Source of the DNA: Salinisphaeraceae bacterium UBA4764
GTDB taxonomy: Bacteria; Pseudomonadota; Gammaproteobacteria; Nevskiales; Salinisphaeraceae
Assembly (NCBI GenBank): GCA_002403445.1
Contig: DHHU01000003.1
Span: forward strand, 29,754 to 39,293
Reading direction: 5' to 3'
DNA: 9,540 bases
Below, piece after piece: positions 1 to 6,184 of this stretch; positions within the stretch are counted from its first letter, which is position 1; each line of letters opens with the position of its first letter. A program made the translations under genes and the position numbers. Under the pieces are notes generated by a model, which was given only the letters and a program-made list of their open reading frames with translations, had not been told where the DNA came from and did not search any database.

Positions 1-320
1 ACCGCGTTATTGCATTCGGTGTCTTTCGCGCCAAAAACGAGGGTGAGGCCGGGATCCCGGGCCTTGGAACGCAGCCGATCGAGGGTCCCAGCGTCGGCTG
101 TTGCAAGTTCTTTTTGGTAGGCCTCGCGAAAATCCGGCCAGCGCTCGCGTTTATGGCCAAACCACTTCACCAGGTCTTTCGAGGGCGCAATCTGCTTGCA
201 CCATTCGTCGAGTGCCGCATCGGCCTTGGCCACACCCCGCGGCCACATGCCATCCACGAGCGCACGGTAGCCGTCATCATCACTCACATCGTCGTAGGCA
301 CGTTTGAGCCGAATCGCCAT
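1..320 (-). CDS. DUF488 (YeaO-like) family protein, 3' end outside window
   Basis: The 106 complete codons visible match the DUF488/YeaO family of small cytosolic proteins, whose biochemical role is unsettled. Seen: N-terminus MAIRLKRAYD, then DDGYRALVDGMWPRGV (the family usually has VDRLWPRGV, so the Arg is Gly here), then ALDEWCKQIAPS, KWFGH, and near the edge LTLVFGAKD followed by CNNA. The family is about 115-125 residues long, so only a few C-terminal residues should lie beyond base 1. The start is ATG at 320-318, chosen because the family begins at this Met. There is no Shine-Dalgarno sequence in front of it. A sigma70-like promoter lies so close that the mRNA would have a leader of only a few bases. 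The gene has the same direction as the PNPOx-like gene, but 211 bp separate them, so it probably has its own promoter. Confidence 0.88.
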   Translation of the reverse strand, partial: MAIRLKRAYDDVSDDDGYRALVDGMWPRGVAKADAALDEWCKQIAPSKDLVKWFGHKRERWPDFREAYQKELATADAGTLDRLRSKARDPGLTLVFGAKDTECNNA

Positions 321-322
321 GA

Positions 323-361
323 TTAATAACGTATTAAAGTGATGTCACGTGCGGGAGCCAA
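323..361 (-). promoter_or_regulatory. Putative DUF488 promoter with overlapping palindrome
   Basis: On the minus strand, TTGGCT (361-356) and TTTAAT (338-333) are separated by 17 bp; TTTAAT matches the -10 consensus at 5 of 6 positions. The expected start site near 326 lies about 6 bases before the ATG. An inverted repeat, TTAATA and TATTAA separated by 3 bases (323-337), covers the -10 and the start site and could be a repressor operator. This is inferred from sequence only. Confidence 0.4.
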
Positions 362-531
362 TACATTCGGCATGACCGTTTTCACCTCGAAAAATTAATG
401 CCGTTGCAGCCTTAACCCAATTCGTGTCCATCAAAACCCCAAAACCATTGACCAGCGGAACGGGCGCGAGTGAATCGAATTAGGCACAGTAACCATCTCG
501 GATACGACTCGATCCTTGAGGCGTCGGTGAT

Positions 532-1140
532 TCAGGGTTCCTGTTCCTTAAACTGCCACTCGCCGTCAGGGTTGTAAAAATACAGCTCGCGCATGGCGGG
601 ATTTTGCCAGCCGGTGTGCCAGAACTCGATTCGGTCAGGTAGCAAACGGTATCCCACCCAATCCGACGGCCGTTTTATATCCTTGTGGCCGTAACGTCTT
701 TGCTGTGCAACTTGACGATAACGTTGTTCGAAAGCGCTCGGATCCCCCGCGTGTTCGTGAGTTTGCTGACCCGAGGCGTGATGAACGAGCGCACTTTCTC
801 GTGACCGGTATCGACACCAGGCAGAATCGGCACGGTCATCTGCCAATTGTTCAATGCGCCCATCCAATACCACTTGTTCACCTAGGCCGCGCCAGAAAAA
901 ACAAAGGCCGGCGGATTCGTTCCAGTAAAGCTGGCGCTCTTTACCGCTTTGCGCCTTAACGAAAAAGATCGGTTCCAGATTGTCGACATGGACGTAGATC
1001 ATCCGAACCGAGGGCCGCTGGGTCGGCACGTCCACGGTGGCCAACGCCGCCGCGTTGGCTTCGGACTCGCCGGAACTCTCGGCTTGCTGAATACTATTCG
1101 TCAACCGCTCGATCGCTTCAGCATAGACAGGGCTTGTCAT
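532..1140 (-). CDS. Pyridoxamine 5'-phosphate oxidase-like flavoprotein
   Basis: The 202-residue protein has the PNPOx split-barrel fold pattern: ALATVD (33-38), R46 at the start of a beta strand where PdxH has Arg67, FFW with EQV at 81-90, R112 and S116, VGYRLLPDRIEFW (162-174), R184, and a C-terminus ending EP. Residues matching E. coli PdxH FMN contacts (Arg67, Gln111, Trp191, Arg201) are mostly present. Several PLP contacts are not: Lys72 is H51, Tyr129 is W108, Arg197 is N180 and His199 is A182. It is therefore probably an FMN protein acting on something other than PNP/PMP, or a PhzG-like relative, and no gene symbol is assigned. The start at 1140 was chosen over in-frame ATGs at 1194 and 1188 because an FNR-type promoter predicts transcription from about 1170. 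The gene is divergent from a PLP-dependent glutamate decarboxylase, so a cofactor link is possible but unproven. Confidence 0.8.
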   Translation of the reverse strand: MTSPVYAEAIERLTNSIQQAESSGESEANAAALATVDVPTQRPSVRMIYVHVDNLEPIFFVKAQSGKERQLYWNESAGLCFFWRGLGEQVVLDGRIEQLADDRADSAWCRYRSRESALVHHASGQQTHEHAGDPSAFEQRYRQVAQQRRYGHKDIKRPSDWVGYRLLPDRIEFWHTGWQNPAMRELYFYNPDGEWQFKEQEP

Positions 1141-1176
1141 CACGTGATCCCGACCCGGGTAGGTTGTTACCTCCAG

Positions 1177-1218
1177 ACCATACCCCATCCCCATGAATTA
1201 CCAATTGACTTGAATCAA
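1177..1218 (-). promoter_or_regulatory. FNR/ANR class II promoter of PNPOx-like gene
   Basis: The FNR box TTGACTTGAATCAA (1205-1218) differs from TTGAT-N4-ATCAA at one position. On the minus strand, TATGGT (1182-1177) is a -10 with 4 of 6 matches and gives a start near 1170. The box centre, 1211.5, is then exactly -41.5, the standard class II activator position. In the plus direction no good -10 lies at the matching distance, so the box is assigned to the minus-strand gene. Confidence 0.7.
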
Positions 1219-1454
1219 AATCAATCAGGCGGACGCGTTCAACACCCGGCATCGATTCGTTGTCCGATTCCTATCCGCAGTTTGTTGGCAGTGGTACACG
1301 AAACAGTTGCGTCATTGCGCCTGAATTCGGTCGATGCGCGTTGGCTACGTTCATTCGATATGCTGCAGTATCGCGTAATCAAGTAATAATGCCGGCCGAT
1401 GTACTGGCGTCGAGCACACCGACACGCGCCGTAAGCAGCTATCGGAGAGACGAC
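1219..1454 (+). other. Upstream region of the glutamate decarboxylase gene
   Basis: No gene is supported here. The reading frame of gad stays open back to 1260, but the extra residues do not resemble any GAD N-terminus. A possible -10, TAATAA (1384-1389), sits about 65 bp before the gad start without a convincing -35. No second FNR box was found. The Shine-Dalgarno GGAGAG (1444-1449) at the end of the region fixes the gad start. Confidence 0.4.
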
Positions 1455-2828
1455 ATGGTTTATAAGGTTCAGCCTGACGATGATCTTGTTCCCACCTATG
1501 GATCGCGGGCGATGTCGCAAGCCATACCCCGCAACAGCTTGCCGGACGACGGGGTCAACCCTCGAACGGCTTATCAGTTGATCCATGACGAACTCATGCT
1601 CGATGGGAACGCGCGCCTGAATCTGGCGACTTTTGTCACTACCTGGATGGAGCCTGAAGCCGAGCGCCTCATGGCGGAGGCCTTCGACAAGAATCTGATC
1701 GACCGCGACGAATATCCGCAGACCGCCGAATTCGAAACCCGCTGTGTCAACATGCTCGCGCGCCTTTTCAACACCCCCGAAGACGACGATGCAGTTGGCA
1801 CGTCCACCGCCGGCTCCAGCGAAGCTGTGATGCTGGCCGGGATGGCACTCGAATGGCGTTGGCGAGCGCGCCAGGAGGCGGCCGGGGTCACGGCATCCCG
1901 GCCCAATCTGGTGCTGGGTGCCAACGTGCAGGTGGTCTGGGAAAAGTTCTGCCGATACTGGAACGTGGAGCCGCGATACATCCCTATACGTGAAAACTGC
2001 TACGTGAGCACCCCAGCGCAGGTGCTCGAACGTATCGATAACAACACCATCGGTGTCGTCACCACCCTTGGCACCACATTCACTGGCGAGTTCGATCCCG
2101 TGGAAGCCATCCATGACGCCGTTGTCGAGGACAATTCACGTCAAGGTCGGGCGGTCCCGTTGCACGTCGATGCTGCCAGTGGCGGCTTCGTCGCCCCTTT
2201 TATCCACCCCGATCTGCGCTGGGATTTTCGTCTGCCGAACGTCGTGTCAATCAATGTCTCCGGACACAAGTACGGCCTCGTTTATCCGGGAGTCGGGTGG
2301 GCCTTGTGGCGCGGTCGGGAATATCTGCCGGACGACCTGGTATTCCACGTCAACTACCTTGGCGGGGATTTGCCGACCTTTACCCTCAATTTCTCGCGCT
2401 CGGCGAACCCTGTTGTCGGCCAGTACTACAATTTTCTCCGCTTAGGGCATAGCGGCTATACCCGCATCATGACCGCCCTGAACCGGGTTGCCACCGATCT
2501 GTCATCGCGGATTGCGCAGCTCGGACCTTTTGAACTTTTGAGCGACGGCAGTGCCATTCCGGTTTTCGCTTTCCGGCTCAAGGACAGCTCACGCTACTCG
2601 GTTTATGACATCTCCCGTCAGTTACGCATACACGGCTGGCAAGTTCCAGCCTACAACCTGCCGGCCGATGCCGGCCATATCGACGTGCTGCGCATCGTGG
2701 TCAAGGAAGGATTTTCTCGCGACATGGCCGATATGCTGATGAATCATTTGACCCAAGCCGTGAGAATGCTCGAAGACGCACCGCCGGGATCCCCCAGTGT
2801 GGGCGATAGCGGCTTTCATCACGGTTAA
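1455..2828 (+). CDS. gad: Glutamate decarboxylase
   Basis: This PLP enzyme converts L-glutamate and a proton to GABA and CO2 in the cytoplasm, a route of acid resistance. The 457 residues are close to E. coli GadB (466) and colinear with it: ELMLDGNARLNLATF near the N-terminus, EYPQTAEFETRCVNM, GTSTAGSSEAVMLAGMA, HVDAASGGFVAPF with D239 for the PLP pyridine nitrogen, SGHKYG with Schiff-base lysine K272, and NYLGGDLPTFTLNFSR. The C-terminus is FHHG, so the penultimate His, which in E. coli GadB (His465) closes the active site at neutral pH, is kept at H456. The ATG at 1455 is chosen because GGAGAG lies 5 bases upstream and homology begins there. No glutamate/GABA antiporter gene is visible. 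The gene is divergent from the PNPOx-like gene and convergent with ldh. gadA/gadB naming cannot be decided. Confidence 0.95.
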   Translation: MVYKVQPDDDLVPTYGSRAMSQAIPRNSLPDDGVNPRTAYQLIHDELMLDGNARLNLATFVTTWMEPEAERLMAEAFDKNLIDRDEYPQTAEFETRCVNMLARLFNTPEDDDAVGTSTAGSSEAVMLAGMALEWRWRARQEAAGVTASRPNLVLGANVQVVWEKFCRYWNVEPRYIPIRENCYVSTPAQVLERIDNNTIGVVTTLGTTFTGEFDPVEAIHDAVVEDNSRQGRAVPLHVDAASGGFVAPFIHPDLRWDFRLPNVVSINVSGHKYGLVYPGVGWALWRGREYLPDDLVFHVNYLGGDLPTFTLNFSRSANPVVGQYYNFLRLGHSGYTRIMTALNRVATDLSSRIAQLGPFELLSDGSAIPVFAFRLKDSSRYSVYDISRQLRIHGWQVPAYNLPADAGHIDVLRIVVKEGFSRDMADMLMNHLTQAVRMLEDAPPGSPSVGDSGFHHG

Positions 2829-2854
2829 AAGACCGACCCATCCCTTGGCCGGTC
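2827..2854 (-). terminator. Rho-independent terminator between gad and ldh
   Basis: The stem GACCG (2831-2835) pairs with CGGTC (2850-2854), and after one mismatch CC pairs with GG further in. On the minus strand it is followed by TTTT (2830-2827), so it best ends ldh transcription; it may also slow transcription from gad, whose stop codon abuts it. Confidence 0.6.
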
Positions 2855-2983
2855 ATCAAAAAATACGTGATCTGGCCGTTGGCGTTTGTCGTGTATCTAT
2901 CAGACATCGTGCCCTAGCTTTTCAACCAACCTGTGCACATCAACACACGTCAACGGCCTAGCTCAGGTCACTAGCGTGAGGCA

Positions 2984-3925
2984 TCAAACCAGAAAGGGCT
3001 CAACTCGTTGACGCAGCATACGTGCCGAGGTGACAAGCGCTGCCCGGTCAGACTCGGATAGAGCCGGTTCGATCCGACGTTCGATGCCACGGCGGCCAAT
3101 TACGCACGGCAGACTCATATAAACCTCGGCCGTTTCGGGCCAGTTATCGACCAACGTCGAGACATTCATTACCGACCGATCGTCATTGAGTATAGCGCCG
3201 CAGATCGCATCGATTGCCAGCGCCACCGCATAGCACGTATTGCCCTTGGCATTGATCACCTCGTACCCGCCACGCATAGAGTCGTCGGCCAGCGATTCGA
3301 GAGTTCCGACCGACGTGGCGGGTGATACCCCCGCTATACGAACGCCGTCGATAATCGCACGCTGTGTGTCGCCGTGTTCTCCATAAACCTCAGCCTCTAC
3401 ACTGTGTGGAGCCACGTTCTCGGCCCGGCCAATCAGATCGCGAAAGCGCGCGCTGTCCAACGATGTCCCGGAGCCCAATACCCGGGTAGCTGGCCACCCC
3501 GACACCTGCCAGGCGATGTGTGTGATGGCATCAACCGGGTTACTTGCCATCAACAGGATGCCGGGGGTCTCGGTATGGGCTACAACATCGCTGACGATCG
3601 ACTGAGTCAGGGCCGAGTTGTCAGCCAGCAAAACATCTCGCCCCTGACCGGCTCGCTGGGAGCGGCCGGCGGTGACGACCACAATATCGGCCATGCGACA
3701 GTCGGCGTAGCTGCCATGGCGGACGTTGGTTCCCCCAGCAAAAACGCGTCCGTGCTGCATGTCTAGCGCTTCACCGCGCGCTTTTTCGGTCTCGATATCA
3801 ATCAAGACGATTTCGGCAGCACGCTGGCGCAGCATGAGTGTGTATGCGGTCGCCGCACCAACGGCGCCCGCTCCCACAACGACGATACGGCTAGCCGCTG
3901 CTGCAGCTTGAGCATTAACGGTCAT
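2984..3925 (-). CDS. ldh: L-lactate dehydrogenase
   Basis: This NAD-dependent cytosolic enzyme reduces pyruvate to L-lactate and regenerates NAD+ during fermentation. The 313-residue protein has the Rossmann motif GAGAVG (18-23), acidic D43 at the end of strand 2 (NAD rather than NADP), the mobile-loop segment TAGRSQRAGQGR (85-96), LDSARFR with D157 and R160, catalytic H184 in GEHGDT, and T230 in KGNT. The loop residue that separates the family is Q90; Gln means lactate and Arg would mean malate dehydrogenase, so LDH is preferred. Start: ATG at 3925; an in-frame TTG at 3934 adds three residues, and neither has a strong Shine-Dalgarno. The start lies 56 bp after the ompW stop on the same strand with no clear terminator between, so ldh may be transcribed from the FNR-type ompW promoter. 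The gene ends at a convergent terminator shared with gad. Confidence 0.92.
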   Translation of the reverse strand: MTVNAQAAAAASRIVVVGAGAVGAATAYTLMLRQRAAEIVLIDIETEKARGEALDMQHGRVFAGGTNVRHGSYADCRMADIVVVTAGRSQRAGQGRDVLLADNSALTQSIVSDVVAHTETPGILLMASNPVDAITHIAWQVSGWPATRVLGSGTSLDSARFRDLIGRAENVAPHSVEAEVYGEHGDTQRAIIDGVRIAGVSPATSVGTLESLADDSMRGGYEVINAKGNTCYAVALAIDAICGAILNDDRSVMNVSTLVDNWPETAEVYMSLPCVIGRRGIERRIEPALSESDRAALVTSARMLRQRVEPFLV

Positions 3926-3981
3926 ATGGACCAATCAATTCTTGCTGGGTCTGACCCGTCAAAACATGTAACCACCCGTCA

Positions 3982-4659
3982 TTAGAAATGATAGCCGACA
4001 GCCAACGTGTAAACCCAGGGATTGATCGCCAGATTAACCTTGGTATCACCGCCGGGTGTATGGACATGTGCGTTGGTCTTGATATCGAGATAGCGCACGT
4101 CGGCGTTCAACAACCAGTGATCTGGCAAATTCCAATCAACACCGACCTGTGCGGCCGGCCCGAGCGAGTTGCTCAGATTCAGACCGGTCACCCCGGCCTT
4201 CTTGGCTGCCTGAGAGAGGTCTTCATCGTAAAAGATCGTGTAGTTCACGCCCACGCCAACATAGGGTTGGATTGGTGTCCCCGTGCCAAAGTGATAGTCC
4301 ACACTCAATGTAGGCGGCAGCTGCTTGATCGAGCCCAGCTTGGTGCCAGCAAGCGCGCCCCCCTGGATGCCGACATCGTGCTTGAACGGCGAGGCCGCCA
4401 AGAGTTCGAAGTCGATGTGGTTGGTTACCATATAGCCAACGGTCAACCCGAACTGTGTATCCGACGACACGCTGGCACCATTAAACAACGAACTCAGAGG
4501 GCCGTGTATGCCCCCGGTGGATTCGTTGGGCACCACGTGGGTCGCGCCGGCACGCAGGATGAAATCGCCTGCCTGCAAGTCTTTCGCGCCTGCACTTGCA
4601 GTGGCAATCAATGCGACTAGCATCAAACCGCCTAAACTTATTCGCTTCGCCCAATTCAT
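3982..4659 (-). CDS. ompW: OmpW family outer-membrane beta-barrel protein
   Basis: OmpW is an eight-stranded outer-membrane channel for small hydrophobic compounds. The 225-residue precursor starts with a signal peptide: basic MNWAKR, a hydrophobic core, then ATASAGA, with cleavage likely after ASA or AGA before KDLQAGDF. The mature part follows E. coli OmpW: GDFILRAGATHVVPNE, GLTVGYMVTNHIDFELLAASPFKH, LPPTLSVDYHFG, PYVGVGVNYTIFYDE, QVGVDWNLPDHWLLNADVRYLDI, PWVYTLAVGYHF. It ends in the terminal Phe typical of barrels inserted by the Bam machinery. The ATG at 4659 is chosen because it begins the signal peptide and AGGGGA lies upstream (about 4667-4672); an upstream in-frame start at 4734 would precede the predicted transcription start. 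ompW of enteric bacteria is known to be FNR-activated, which agrees with the FNR box here. ldh follows 56 bp downstream. Confidence 0.95.
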   Translation of the reverse strand: MNWAKRISLGGLMLVALIATASAGAKDLQAGDFILRAGATHVVPNESTGGIHGPLSSLFNGASVSSDTQFGLTVGYMVTNHIDFELLAASPFKHDVGIQGGALAGTKLGSIKQLPPTLSVDYHFGTGTPIQPYVGVGVNYTIFYDEDLSQAAKKAGVTGLNLSNSLGPAAQVGVDWNLPDHWLLNADVRYLDIKTNAHVHTPGGDTKVNLAINPWVYTLAVGYHF

Positions 4660-4718
4660 TGTCAGATCCCCTGCATTAAATGTTGCAAACAAACGGTGCG
4701 GGCCGTTTGCTATCGCAC

Positions 4719-4759
4719 ATCTTAGGAATCGCACGATTTTTGGGTTTGACTTGTATCAA
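4719..4759 (-). promoter_or_regulatory. FNR/ANR class II promoter of ompW
   Basis: The FNR box TTGACTTGTATCAA (4746-4759) differs from consensus at one position and from the PNPOx-like gene's box at one position. On the minus strand TAAGAT (4724-4719) is a good -10. The expected start near 4711 puts the box centre (4752.5) at about -41.5, leaving a leader of about 52 bases before the ompW ATG. Confidence 0.75.
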
Positions 4760-4986
4760 TCCATGCCTTTTTCATTGGCAATAGAGGCTCGGACGGCCTT
4801 AATAGACTGCGACCGCGGAGTCGTTACCGCTTGTTATTCAGCAAGGCGCCGTGATGATCTGCGGCGCGATTGCTGCGCCAGACTTAGCGAAAGCGCGGCA
4901 ACAAACAAGTCCTTGACCACGGCTTCAGATCAAGCAGAACCGAGTCAAGTCCACATATGTCCGGGTCTAGTTCCACCTGGATTGGC
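4760..4986. other. Spacer between divergent ompW and usp1 promoters
   Basis: No gene is supported. A perfect small hairpin, GGCGC (4863-4867) and GCGCC (4875-4879) with a 7-base loop, lies in the middle. It has no T-run on either side, so it is not a typical terminator. Nothing else was recognised. Confidence 0.5.
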
Positions 4987-5027
4987 TTGATGTAGATCAA
5001 GACTGATGTACAGCAGACTGCTAGGCT
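4987..5027 (+). promoter_or_regulatory. FNR/ANR class II promoter of usp1
   Basis: TTGATGTAGATCAA (4987-5000) is a perfect FNR box. TAGGCT (5022-5027) serves as a weak -10, giving a start near 5035 and a box at -41.5. The weak -10 fits an activator-dependent promoter. The predicted start leaves 33 bases before the ATG at 5068 but only 9 before the ATG at 5044. Confidence 0.75.
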
Positions 5028-5067
5028 AAGCGTCACCCAAGCAATGACCCTACCAGTCGGGTCGCTC

Positions 5068-5946
5068 ATGAGTTACGCAAATCTGCTCCTACACGTTGAA
5101 GATAACCTACACAGCCGCGAGGCCACGCGCGTTGCGATAGATCTGGCGTCCCGATTCGAGGCTTATCTCACCGCGATCCATATCTACATTCCGGGGTATC
5201 ACCACTATGTTCCGGCCGGAAGCTATCCGGTTCAGCCAACCTCGGAATCCGTGCATCGTGTTGAGACAGAAGCCAGACAGCTGGACGACGCGTTACGCGA
5301 AGAATTTTTGCAACGCGCGGATGATGCGCGATTCGACCGGACCGAGTGGCGTTTTCACCAAGGGGAAATCGGGGAGACGCATATTGCGGAAACGTTGGCG
5401 CGCTATGCCAAGAGCGCCGATCTGGTGATCACGCACAAGCACGACGTTCGCGATCATGCGAGCCAAACCAGTTACGAGACGCCGGCCCTGATTGCCCTCG
5501 CCTCGGCTCGCCCGGTGCTCGTTTTGCCCCACACCGATCCCGACCCGCTCAGTGCACGCCGTCTGGTTATCGGCTGGAATGGATCGATTGAGTCGGTCCG
5601 AGCCGTGACCGCAGCCCTGCCCATAGCCCAACACGCCGAAAAGGTCGAACTTGTCGAAGTCAACGATGGTACCGGTTCCGGTAACGAGTCCGAATCGGAG
5701 CCCACGCAGTCGGCGAGCGAAATTCAACGCTATCTCGCGCACCACGGCGCACACGCGATCTATCGTCGCCTCTATCGCGGCGAACTGAGCGTCAGTGAAG
5801 CGCTCCAGTCGCAGGTCGCCGATTCAGGAGCCGATTTGCTGGTCATCGGGGTCTATGGTCACAGCCGGTTGCGTGAGATGGTGTTCGGGGGGGTGACTTT
5901 TGAACTAATGCGGACGATGAACATACCGACATTACTCGTGGGTTAG
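5068..5946 (+). CDS. Universal stress protein with two Usp domains
   Basis: This 292-residue cytosolic protein consists of two UspA-like alpha/beta domains. Domain 1 (about 1-155) starts MSYANLLLHVEDN and ends RPVLVLPH but has no recognisable ATP-loop glycines. Domain 2 (about 163-292) starts RRLVIGWNGS and carries the nucleotide-binding loop G261-x2-G264-x9-G274-G, then ends in the strand IPTLLVG. A linker rich in Glu and Ser (SGNESESEP) lies in domain 2. Tandem Usps of this kind support anaerobic energy-stress survival in Pseudomonas, where homologues are activated by ANR; the perfect FNR box upstream fits that. The start at 5068 is preferred to 5044 because Usp homology begins at MSYANLL and the promoter leaves too short a leader for 5044. 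The Shine-Dalgarno is poor. The gene is divergent from ompW, each with its own box. Confidence 0.92.
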   Translation: MSYANLLLHVEDNLHSREATRVAIDLASRFEAYLTAIHIYIPGYHHYVPAGSYPVQPTSESVHRVETEARQLDDALREEFLQRADDARFDRTEWRFHQGEIGETHIAETLARYAKSADLVITHKHDVRDHASQTSYETPALIALASARPVLVLPHTDPDPLSARRLVIGWNGSIESVRAVTAALPIAQHAEKVELVEVNDGTGSGNESESEPTQSASEIQRYLAHHGAHAIYRRLYRGELSVSEALQSQVADSGADLLVIGVYGHSRLREMVFGGVTFELMRTMNIPTLLVG

Positions 5947-6048
5947 GACATCTCTGAATGACATCGCGCGTGTCGGGTTTGAGCCCACGGAGCGCTACTC
6001 TCGGGCTACCCTTGCCCACCGTAACGGTCGATGGGGCCGCGCGGGTCA

Positions 6049-6073
6049 ATCGCCTATCACTAGGCGATACAAT
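6049..6073 (+). promoter_or_regulatory. Perfect inverted repeat adjoining a -10 before the FNR paralogue
   Basis: ATCGCCTA (6049-6056) and TAGGCGAT (6061-6068) form an exact 8+8 bp inverted repeat with a 4-base centre. Its last base is the first base of TACAAT (6068-6073), a -10 with 5 of 6 matches; no good -35 is present. The repeat fills the -35/-10 spacer, a classic operator position. No T-run follows, so it is unlikely to terminate usp1. The regulator is unknown; the half-sites are not FNR-like. Confidence 0.4.
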
Positions 6074-6111
6074 CGGACGTGACGGGTGGCTTGATAAGGC
6101 CGTGCGCCCCT

Positions 6112-6141
6112 GGGCAATGAGCAAGCGAGGCGCCCTTTTTT
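6112..6141 (+). terminator. Weak hairpin plus T-run, possible terminator or attenuator
   Basis: GGGC (6112-6115) can pair with GCCC (6132-6135), followed by six T (6136-6141). The stem is only 4 bp with a 16-base loop, so this is a weak candidate. It could end usp1 transcripts, or act in the leader of the FNR paralogue if the promoter near 6073 is real. Confidence 0.25.
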
Positions 6142-6184
6142 GTTAGCGTCGCACGAAACACACCGGTGCGATCCACAAGGTTGC

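Noticed and set aside
339..348. GTGATGTCAC as a CRP site
   Set aside because: The half-sites are separated by 2 bases instead of the 6 needed for CRP.
1205..1253. FNR box at 1205-1218 as the activator of gad
   Set aside because: No -10-like hexamer lies at class II distance on the plus strand, and the predicted start would be about 200 bp before the gene.
1260..1454. N-terminal extension of glutamate decarboxylase by 65 residues
   Set aside because: The frame is open, but the residues do not match GAD, and ATG 1455 has a good Shine-Dalgarno.
3792..3805. FNR-like sequence inside ldh (minus strand TTGATTGATATCGA)
   Set aside because: It is in the coding sequence downstream of the start with no promoter nearby, and its bases encode the conserved NAD-binding strand.
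5958..6146. 62-residue reading frame after usp1
   Set aside because: No recognisable family; it spans the inverted repeat and promoter-like elements of the next gene, which suggests non-coding DNA.
6140..6184. TTG start of the FNR paralogue adding Cys10 and Cys15
   Set aside because: It lies in a T-run without a Shine-Dalgarno, and the added cysteines do not have FNR spacing.
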